54,842 bases of DNA from a bacterium (lineage in GTDB: Bacteria > Vulcanimicrobiota > Xenobia > Xenobiales > JADMJV01), in contig JAFEBA010000092.1 of the NCBI GenBank assembly GCA_018266105.1, positions 1 to 54,842 of the forward strand. Reading direction: 5' to 3'. Under the pieces are notes generated by a model, which ran no database searches, was not told the origin of the DNA, and saw nothing but the letters and a program-made list of their open reading frames with translations. Below, in pieces: positions 39,233-46,388 of the stretch (position 1 is its first letter; each line of letters starts with the position of its first letter). The position numbers and the translations under genes were made by a program.

Positions 39233-40547
39233 ACCCCAGTGGATCCTTGCGGGTCTGGCCGCCCTCAGTCTGGCGGGGTGCACCCAGCCGGCTCATTCCG
39301 ACCCTTCGCCCACCGATCTTCCGCCCGCCACTCAGACTCCGGCGCTGATCGCTTCGACTTCACCCACTCCCACGCCCCGGGTCACTCCGGTTCCCGAGCC
39401 TGCCACCATTAAGGGCTCCGTCAAGAAAGTTTCCTTCCCGCTCGATTCCCCAAAGCTGCAGTATGTTCGAGTTGAGGTGGTGCGCTCGGCCACCATGCCG
39501 GGAGCCGAGGTGACTGTCCCGGGTGATGTGGCCGCCAATCCCAACCTGATTTCTCATATTCATTTGCCGGTGAGCGGACGCGTGCATCGGGTCATGGTGC
39601 GCGAAGGCGACTCGGTGCAGACGGGGCAGGCTCTGGTCACGGTCATCAGCCCGGACGCCACCGAGGCTCAGGCCATTTTGCGAGAAGCCGACGCCGCCCT
39701 GCGCCAGCAGCAAGCCACCGCCATTGAAGCCCGCGTGGGTGTGGCCAAGGCTCGCACCACCCTGCGCAAAGCCCAGCTGGACTGTCAGCGCGTGCGCGAC
39801 CTTTTCAAGCACGACGCCATCGCCAAAAAGGAAGTGCTTTCAGCCGAGACCGATCTGGTTCAGGCCCGGTCCGATCTCGAGAATTCACTGGCACTGGTGG
39901 ATCAGGCTCAGGCCGGCATTGATAGCGCAGTGGCCGCTCGCGAGCAGGCCGTCAATAAGTTGCGGATTCTAGGTGTGGGCGCCAACGACCCCAATCCAGA
40001 GATCGTGGTTCACTCGCCTCTGACCGGCAAAGTGCTGGAAATGGGTGTGGTTGCCGGCGAATACCACTCCGATCTCGGGGCCTCGGTGATGACCGTGGCT
40101 GACCTCTCTCAAGTCTGGGTGATTTCCAATGTGCCCGAGTCCGAGATTCGCTGGATCAGCCAGGGAGAACCGGTGCATATCACTCTGGACGCCTACCCGG
40201 GCCAACAGTTCGATGGTCGGGTGGCCCGCGTGGCCGATGTGTTGGACCCGAAGACTCGTACCGTCAAGGTGATGACCACCCTCATGAATCCCTACGGCAA
40301 GTTCCGTCCCGAGATGTTTGGTCGCGTGCATCACATCCATAACGAACGCAAACTGGCCGTCATTCCGGCGCCGGCCGTGTTGCAAACCGGGGACGGCAAG
40401 AAGATGGTGTATGTTCAGGTTCAACCCGGCACTTTTGTGCCGCGCCAGGTTGAGCTGGGGCAGCGTGAGGGGGCGAATGTGGCGGTTCTGCGTGGGGTCA
40501 GCCCCGGAGAGCGGGTGGTGGTGGATGGAGCCATGCTGCTGAGATGA
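39222..40547 (+). CDS. RND efflux adaptor lipoprotein (CzcB-like)
   Basis: 441 aa from TTG at 39222, chosen because GGGAGG lies 5 nt upstream; the open frame further upstream is antisense to nothing but overlaps the TolC gene. LAGLAALSLAGC is a lipobox, with lipid attachment at Cys. The adaptor has a Pro/Thr-rich spacer, a barrel-sandwich (SGRVHRVMVREGDSVQTGQAL), a helical hairpin near 150-230, a beta-barrel (VWVISNVPESEIRWISQG) and a C-terminal domain (VVVDGAMLLR). It joins the RND pump in the inner membrane to the TolC-like channel. No His-rich metal-binding N-terminus is seen. Only 7 nt separate it from the RND gene. Confidence 0.9.
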   Translation: MRNKPQWILAGLAALSLAGCTQPAHSDPSPTDLPPATQTPALIASTSPTPTPRVTPVPEPATIKGSVKKVSFPLDSPKLQYVRVEVVRSATMPGAEVTVPGDVAANPNLISHIHLPVSGRVHRVMVREGDSVQTGQALVTVISPDATEAQAILREADAALRQQQATAIEARVGVAKARTTLRKAQLDCQRVRDLFKHDAIAKKEVLSAETDLVQARSDLENSLALVDQAQAGIDSAVAAREQAVNKLRILGVGANDPNPEIVVHSPLTGKVLEMGVVAGEYHSDLGASVMTVADLSQVWVISNVPESEIRWISQGEPVHITLDAYPGQQFDGRVARVADVLDPKTRTVKVMTTLMNPYGKFRPEMFGRVHHIHNERKLAVIPAPAVLQTGDGKKMVYVQVQPGTFVPRQVELGQREGANVAVLRGVSPGERVVVDGAMLLR

Positions 40548-40554
40548 CTCCTCA

Positions 40555-43500
40555 ATGCTGGTAAATTTCGCCTTCCGCAACAAACTGCTGATCGTGATTT
40601 TGACCCTGATTTTGATCGGGGCCGGGGTGGCGGCCTTCAAAGCCTTGCAAATTGTCGCCTACCCCGATATTTCCGATCCCTCGGTGGTGGTCATTTCCAC
40701 CTTTCCTGGTCAGGCCGCCGAGGAGATGGAGCAGCAGGTCACCATCCCGGTGGAGCGCGCTCTCAACAGTGTGCCACGCGTCATTTCCCGACGCTCGCGC
40801 ACGATTTTCGGACTCTCGGTGGTGGAGCTGACCTTTGAGGACGGCACCGACGACTTCTTCGCCCGCCAGCTGGTGCTGGAAAAATTGCGCGATGCTGAGT
40901 TGCCGCCTGAGGTGACGCCCGCCCTGGGTCCCCTGGTTTCGGGTATTTCGGAGTTTTATCGATATACACTTAAGGGCGAGGGGCGCTCCATTCTGGAGTT
41001 GCGCGAACTTCAGGACTGGGTGGTGGCTCCCCGTTTGCTGCAGGAGCCCGGCATGGCGGACGTCAGCGTCTTTGGCGGTCTGGTCAAGCAGATGCAGGTG
41101 GAGATCGACCCGCTGGCACTGGATGCGCGTGGACTGGACATTGCCCATGTGGCCGCTGATATTGCGGCGAACAATCGCAACGCGGGCGGCGCTCTGCTGG
41201 ATAACAAGCAACAATCGCTGGCTGTGCGTGGTATGGGCCTGATTCAGAGTGCCCACGATCTGGAGTCGATCGTGCTGGAGGCCAATGAAGGTGTGCCCGT
41301 CTTCGTGCACGATGTGGCCAAAGTCCGGATTGGCGCGGCTCCGCCCACCGGCATCTACAGTTACACAGACCGCCAGGGGGACCACCAGGATCAGGTTGAG
41401 GGTATTTGCTTGATGCGGCGCTGGGAGAATCCCAGCAGCGTATTGGCCAACGTCAAAGACGCAATTGAAGACCTGAATAAGAATCGTTTGCCCAAAGGGG
41501 TGCGCCTGGAGCCGGTCTACGACCGGTCCTCGCTGGTGACCAACACCCTCTCCACCGTCTCTCACACTCTGATCGAAGGTTTTGTGGTGGTATCGGCCGT
41601 GCTGCTGGTCATGCTGGGAGATTTGCGGGCCGCCCTGCTGACGGCGATCACCATCCCGCTCGCCTTGCTCTTTGCTTTCTGCTGCATGAAGTTGCTGGGA
41701 GTACCGGCCAATCTACTCTCACTGGGTGCATTTGACTTCGGTATCATCGTGGACGGCACCGTGGTGATGATTGAACGCATCGTCTATCGTGTCGATTTGG
41801 CCCGAAAGAACAATTCCGAGGGCGGCGCGGCCCAAGCCGTGCTGGTGGCCGCCCGTGAGGTGGCTCATCCCATCTTCGTGTCCCTGCTGATCATTACGGC
41901 CGCCTACGTGCCCCTGTTCACTCTGGAACGGGTGGAACGGCGAATCTTTACTCCGATGGCTTCAACCATCTGTCTGGCACTGATTGGTTCCATGCTGCTG
42001 ACGTTGACTCTGATTCCCATCCTCAGCAGCTGGCTCTTTCGGGGTGACTCGAAGCACTGGGAAAACCCCGTGATCAGGTGGCTGTGTGACGTTTATGGGT
42101 GGATTGTCGCTGTCACCGTCAAGCGTTCCCTGATCACCGTCAGCCTGGCCAGCGCTCTGGTGTTTGGCGTATTCGGGTTGGGAGGCCGGCTGGGCACCGA
42201 GTTTCTGCCCCAGCTGGACGAGGGAGTCATCTGGATCCGCGCCAACCTGCCGGCCGGCGTGTCGCTCGACAAGTCTGCCCAAACCGCCAATAAAATCCGT
42301 CAGATCATCATGGCTTTCCCTGAGGTCGAGATCTGCATGTCGCAAAGCGGTCGTAACGACAGCGGCACAGACCCTTTCGGCCCCAACCGAAACGAGTTCT
42401 TGATCGATCTGGCTCCCTACAAGAGCTGGAAGAGCGGATGGAGCAAGGCCAAATTGGTTTCGGAAATGTCCAGGCGCTTGAATGAGTCCGTGCCTGGCGT
42501 GACCTTTAATTTCACTCAGCCCATCGTGGACACGTCCACCGAGATCGCCACCGGCTCATCTGCCGATCTGGCCGTCATCATCAGCGGCCCTGACCTCAAG
42601 GTGCTGCGCTCGCTGGCCGAGCAGATGCTGGCCGTGGTGCGCACCGTGGATGGAGCAGCGGATACCTCCATCGAGCAGGAAGCCGATCAGCCACAGTTGC
42701 GCATTCAGGTCAAACGCAACGAGGTGGCCCGTTATGGCATCAACGTCTCGGACGTGCAGGATGTGATCGAGATGGCCATTGGCGGCCGCGGGGTGACCAC
42801 GATTTTCGAAGGTGAACGACGCTTTGACGTCACCGTTCGTTACGTGGCCGAAGCTCGCGCCGATGCCGACGCGATCGGCCAGATTCTGGTGGCCACCCCG
42901 GACGGCGGCCGCATCCCTCTTTCACAACTGGCCGATATCCGCGTAACGGACGGCTCAAGCATCATTGCTCGGCGCGAGAACAATCGCCAGATGACGGTCC
43001 GCACCAACATTCGGGGTCGCGACCAGGGTGGCTTCGTGGCCGAAGCCCAGGGCAAACTCAAAGAATCTGTGAAACTGCCGGAGGGCTACAGTATCAGCTG
43101 GGGCGGCCAGTTTGAAAACCTGGCCCGCGCCGAGAAGCGATTGGGCTTCATTTTGCCCCTGACCATTGTGTTAATTTACGGCCTGCTCTGGTCGGCTCTG
43201 GGCAATCCCCGCGACGCCGGTCTAGTCCTGATCACCGTGCCTTTCTCGCTGGTCGGCGGCATCCTGGCTCTGCTCTGGCGCGGGATTCCCCTGAGCGTAT
43301 CGGCCGCGGTCGGCTTCATCTCCGTCTTTGGCGTGGCTGTCATGTGCGGCCTGCTATATATCGAAGAGATCGGTCGCCGGCGCACCGTGGAGGGGGCTCC
43401 CATGCAAGAGGCGGTTGTGGCCGGAGCCAAGGTGCAGATGCGCCCTCAACTGGTGCTGATCACCGTGGCCACCCTGGGTATGCTTCCGGCCGCCATGGCC

Positions 43501-43761
43501 ACTGGCGTGGGCTCGGATGTGCAGCGCCCGCTGGCCACGGTGGTTGTGGGCGGACTGATTTCCACCTTGTTTCTCACCTTGCTGACTCTGCCGGCCCTTT
43601 ACTCGCTGCTAGGCCGTAAGGATGAGCCGGTTGAAGTGGTGATCCCTCAGGAATCGGTGGTCGAGTCGGCACCGGAATCAGAGGTTGACCAGCTGGTCGA
43701 TGGGCAGGACCCCCCCCACCAGGATGAGTCCCACCCCGAAAACCATCCTGGCCAGGAGTAG
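40555..43761 (+). CDS. HME-type RND metal efflux pump (CzcA/CusA family)
   Basis: A 1068-aa inner-membrane pump. N-terminal helix, then IVAYPDISDPSVVVISTFPG, a typical start of heavy-metal RND proteins. The helix-4 motif LSLGAFDFGIIVDGTVVMIE carries the Asp of the proton pathway, in the form typical of CzcA/CusA members. Twelve helices and two large periplasmic domains are visible; the C-terminal tail is acidic with His (DPPHQDESHPENHPG), possibly a metal-binding extension. The substrate is predicted to be a divalent or monovalent metal cation. It completes the tripartite operon at 37910-43761. Confidence 0.92.
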   Translation: MLVNFAFRNKLLIVILTLILIGAGVAAFKALQIVAYPDISDPSVVVISTFPGQAAEEMEQQVTIPVERALNSVPRVISRRSRTIFGLSVVELTFEDGTDDFFARQLVLEKLRDAELPPEVTPALGPLVSGISEFYRYTLKGEGRSILELRELQDWVVAPRLLQEPGMADVSVFGGLVKQMQVEIDPLALDARGLDIAHVAADIAANNRNAGGALLDNKQQSLAVRGMGLIQSAHDLESIVLEANEGVPVFVHDVAKVRIGAAPPTGIYSYTDRQGDHQDQVEGICLMRRWENPSSVLANVKDAIEDLNKNRLPKGVRLEPVYDRSSLVTNTLSTVSHTLIEGFVVVSAVLLVMLGDLRAALLTAITIPLALLFAFCCMKLLGVPANLLSLGAFDFGIIVDGTVVMIERIVYRVDLARKNNSEGGAAQAVLVAAREVAHPIFVSLLIITAAYVPLFTLERVERRIFTPMASTICLALIGSMLLTLTLIPILSSWLFRGDSKHWENPVIRWLCDVYGWIVAVTVKRSLITVSLASALVFGVFGLGGRLGTEFLPQLDEGVIWIRANLPAGVSLDKSAQTANKIRQIIMAFPEVEICMSQSGRNDSGTDPFGPNRNEFLIDLAPYKSWKSGWSKAKLVSEMSRRLNESVPGVTFNFTQPIVDTSTEIATGSSADLAVIISGPDLKVLRSLAEQMLAVVRTVDGAADTSIEQEADQPQLRIQVKRNEVARYGINVSDVQDVIEMAIGGRGVTTIFEGERRFDVTVRYVAEARADADAIGQILVATPDGGRIPLSQLADIRVTDGSSIIARRENNRQMTVRTNIRGRDQGGFVAEAQGKLKESVKLPEGYSISWGGQFENLARAEKRLGFILPLTIVLIYGLLWSALGNPRDAGLVLITVPFSLVGGILALLWRGIPLSVSAAVGFISVFGVAVMCGLLYIEEIGRRRTVEGAPMQEAVVAGAKVQMRPQLVLITVATLGMLPAAMATGVGSDVQRPLATVVVGGLISTLFLTLLTLPALYSLLGRKDEPVEVVIPQESVVESAPESEVDQLVDGQDPPHQDESHPENHPGQE

Positions 43762-43770
43762 GTCCCTCCT

Positions 43771-43924
43771 GGGAACCATGCCCGTGAGGGATGGGTTGAA
43801 GCCAACCTGAGCTATCTTCAAGAAAGGAACTCCCTATGGGCGACAGACCATCACATACGCGTCAGCCGGGGAGTTCCGTCAGGTTAGGGCCCCCGGCTTA
43901 GCGCAGGCTGTCCCCGGAGTCGGT
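43771..43924 (+). promoter_or_regulatory. Structured leader upstream of mgtE, candidate riboswitch
   Basis: The 163-nt gap before mgtE is rich in complementary segments. A hairpin (43774-43797) is capped by a GUGA tetraloop on CCC/GGG. GGAACTCCC (43826-43834) pairs perfectly with GGGAGTTCC (43869-43877), and AACCTGA (43804-43810) with TCAGGTT (43879-43885), forming nested helices. The segment 43864-43872 can instead pair with CCCCGGCT (43891-43898) or, at 7 bp, with TCCCCGG (43911-43917), which covers part of the Shine-Dalgarno sequence GGAG (43916-43919). Such mutually exclusive pairing is what a translation-control riboswitch shows. It does not match the M-box or other riboswitch cores I can recall. 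Gene context predicts Mg2+ or another metal as the effector. Confidence 0.5.
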
Positions 43925-45250
43925 GTGTTCGCTATGACCCGGGAATTTATTCAGATTCGCGAGCAAATGCGCGACCTTTGGTCGGGTCTTGACTCTTCTC
44001 AGCGTCAGCAGCTTTTCGCCGAGCTGGAGACCGCGGATGCGGAAGAACTCTTCGTTGAGCTGAGTGCTTCAGATCAGTTGGAAATGCTGGATGCGATATC
44101 GCTTCCAGCCCGCCGAGGCTGGCTGCGACTGCTGGCTCCGGATGATGCGGCGGACTTGATTCAAAGCGCCTCACCCGAGCAAGGACTGACCCTGCTGGAG
44201 CTCCTGGATTCACCGGTCCGAGGAGAGGTTCAGGCTTTGCTGGCCTATGCCCAGGATCAGGCGGGAGGCTTGATGAGCCCCCGCTTCGCCCGGCTTCGCC
44301 CGGAGATGACGGCCTCCCAAGCACTCACCTACCTGCGTCGCCAGCCTCTGCGCGAGTTTGAGACCATCTATATCCTTTACGTGCTCGACCCGAGCCAGCG
44401 TCTGCTGGGACTGCTTTCGCTGCGCGAGCTGCTGGTCGCTGCGGCCGATGAGAAAGTGGCTGATCTGATGCTCACCCGGCCCATCACCGTTCCCCCGGGT
44501 TTGGATCAGGAAAGGCTGAGTCGGCTCTTTGCTCAGCACGATCTCGCCTCCATTCCGGTGGTGGATGGGGAAGGGGTCATGCAGGGCATCGTAACGATCG
44601 ACGATATCGTGGACGTGGTGCAGGAAGAGGCGACCGAAGACTTTCAGAAAATCGGCGGTATGCAGGCCCTGGACGCACCCTATTTGAGGGTGCGCTTTCT
44701 GGATATGCTGCGGGCTCGGGCCGGTTGGCTGACCGCCCTGTTCTTGGGAGAGATGCTCACGGCCACGGCCATGGGCTACTTCGAGGGCGAGATTGCCCGA
44801 GCTGTGGTGCTGGCTCTCTTCGTTCCCCTGATTATTTCCAGCGGAGGCAATTCGGGTTCGCAGGCCACCACGCTGGTGATTCGAGCCATGGCTCTGGGAG
44901 AGGTGCGACTCCAGGATTGGTGGAGGGTGGCGCGGCGCGAATTGGGAGCGGGATTTTGCCTCGGACTGATTTTAGGCCTGGTAGGCATGCTACGCATCGG
45001 GTTGTGGCAGGCGGCTTTTCATACCTATGGCAACCATTATCAGCTGATTGCGTTGACGGTCGGTGCCAGTCTGGTGGGAGTGGTGATGTTTGGAACGCTG
45101 GCCGGCTCCACTCTGCCGTTCTTGCTGCGTCGGGCGGGTTTTGATCCGGCCAGCGCCTCCGCTCCTTTCGTGGCCACTCTGGTGGATGTGACCGGGCTGG
45201 TCATTTACTTCACCATGGCTCACCTGATCCTCAAAGGAGTGCTCCTCTAA
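43925..45250 (+). CDS. mgtE: Magnesium transporter MgtE
   Basis: A 441-aa Mg2+ channel from GTG at 43925 (GGAG 5 nt upstream). Order of domains: MgtE N-domain (15-125, including LSASDQLEMLDAI and PDDAADLIQ), CBS pair (about 130-250, with LLSLRELL and VTIDDIVDVVQEEATEDFQKIGG), then five membrane helices with the pore motif region LIISSGGNSGSQATTLVIRA. MgtE closes when cytoplasmic Mg2+ binds the N and CBS domains. Length is typical. A structured 5' leader precedes it, and a cation/proton exchanger follows 10-25 bp downstream, so the two are likely co-transcribed. Confidence 0.92.
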   Translation: MFAMTREFIQIREQMRDLWSGLDSSQRQQLFAELETADAEELFVELSASDQLEMLDAISLPARRGWLRLLAPDDAADLIQSASPEQGLTLLELLDSPVRGEVQALLAYAQDQAGGLMSPRFARLRPEMTASQALTYLRRQPLREFETIYILYVLDPSQRLLGLLSLRELLVAAADEKVADLMLTRPITVPPGLDQERLSRLFAQHDLASIPVVDGEGVMQGIVTIDDIVDVVQEEATEDFQKIGGMQALDAPYLRVRFLDMLRARAGWLTALFLGEMLTATAMGYFEGEIARAVVLALFVPLIISSGGNSGSQATTLVIRAMALGEVRLQDWWRVARRELGAGFCLGLILGLVGMLRIGLWQAAFHTYGNHYQLIALTVGASLVGVVMFGTLAGSTLPFLLRRAGFDPASASAPFVATLVDVTGLVIYFTMAHLILKGVLL

Positions 45251-45275
45251 ACCAGGGAACTTGCCACACTTCGTT

Positions 45276-46376
45276 ATGTGGAAAGTTCTAAGTTCGCTGC
45301 CCAAAATTTCAATCCTTAGCCTCTGTCTGATCCCCGCCTTGATTTTGCAGTCGATGCATATCGGGGAGGGGGCGCCGCTCTTTGCTCTTTCGGCACTGGG
45401 AATTTTGGGCACGGTAACCTTGATGGGCCGTTCCACCGAGGAGATTTCGCTTTACGCCGGTCCGCTCTGGGGCGGATTGATCAATGCCACCTTCGGTAAC
45501 GTAACCGAGCTCATGATCGCCATTATGGCTTTGCAGAAGATCGAATTGCACGATGTGGTGCGCTCCTCCATTACCGGCTCCATCTTAGGCAATTTGCTGT
45601 TGGTGTTGGGTGCAGCCATGGTCTATGGCGGCATGAAATATCCGGTGCAGAAGTTCACCCGCACTGGCGCTAACGTCAACATCGGAATGCTTTGGGTGGC
45701 TATGATCTGCCTGCTGGTGCCGACTTTCGTGCATCTGGTCTATTCCTGGGATCCCAAGTTAACCCGAGCCAACTTCGGAATGCTTGAGCATCAGGTTTCG
45801 CTGGCCGCGGCTGTTGTTTTGCTCAGTCTTTATGGGCTTTCATTAATCTTTTCACTGCGCACCCACCGTTTTATGTTGATGCCTCACGAAGGTGAGCACG
45901 AAGAGCCGGAGTGGTCTCTCAAGACGGCCGTGGGCATGCTGCTGGGCGGCACGCTGGTGGCCGCCTTCCTCTCGGAAGTTTTCGTCGACTCCATGAATCA
46001 TATGTTGCATGTGCAGCATATCGCCATCAGCGAAATGTTCGTGGGCGTGGTGTTGGTGGCCGTGGTGGGCAATGCCTCGGAAGGCTCGGTGGCGGTCTGG
46101 GTGGCCCGCGAAAACAAGATGGAACTCTCTTATCAGATCGCCATGGGTTCCTGTTTGCAGATCGCCCTGATGGTCGCACCCGTGTTGGTGCTGGTTTCCC
46201 ACGCCATCGGCAAGCCTATGAGCCTGGCCCTCAATCCCTTCGAGATGGTGGCCTTGCTGGCGGCCGTGCAGATTGCGACCACTTCACTGCAGGACGGAGA
46301 GAGCAACTGGCTGGAAGGCGCGCTTTTTCTGGCCACCTATGTCTTCTTCGCCTGTGTATTCTGGTTCCACCCGTAA
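45276..46376 (+). CDS. Cation/proton exchanger, CaCA family (CAX/ChaA-like)
   Basis: About 366 aa from ATG 45276; TTG at 45261 is possible but its GGGA is only 2-3 nt away. Two CaCA repeats are clear: INATFGNVTELMIAIMAL near 80-97 and VVGNASEGSVAVW near 267-279, each with the acidic residue that binds Ca2+. About eleven membrane helices and a short acidic central loop (HEGEHEEPEW) separate the halves. The family exchanges Ca2+ (or Mn2+, Na+) for protons. It follows mgtE and completes a divalent-cation block. Its stop nearly meets the convergent spermidine synthase-like gene (12 bp). Confidence 0.88.
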   Translation: MWKVLSSLPKISILSLCLIPALILQSMHIGEGAPLFALSALGILGTVTLMGRSTEEISLYAGPLWGGLINATFGNVTELMIAIMALQKIELHDVVRSSITGSILGNLLLVLGAAMVYGGMKYPVQKFTRTGANVNIGMLWVAMICLLVPTFVHLVYSWDPKLTRANFGMLEHQVSLAAAVVLLSLYGLSLIFSLRTHRFMLMPHEGEHEEPEWSLKTAVGMLLGGTLVAAFLSEVFVDSMNHMLHVQHIAISEMFVGVVLVAVVGNASEGSVAVWVARENKMELSYQIAMGSCLQIALMVAPVLVLVSHAIGKPMSLALNPFEMVALLAAVQIATTSLQDGESNWLEGALFLATYVFFACVFWFHP

Positions 46377-46388
46377 CGTAGCAACGCG

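Noticed and set aside
43771..43924. M-box, cobalamin, SRP RNA or ribozyme in the mgtE leader
   Set aside because: Conserved cores of these RNAs, as I recall them, do not occur. UCAGGUUAGGGCC looks a little like SRP RNA, but the GGAAG/GNAR loop is missing.
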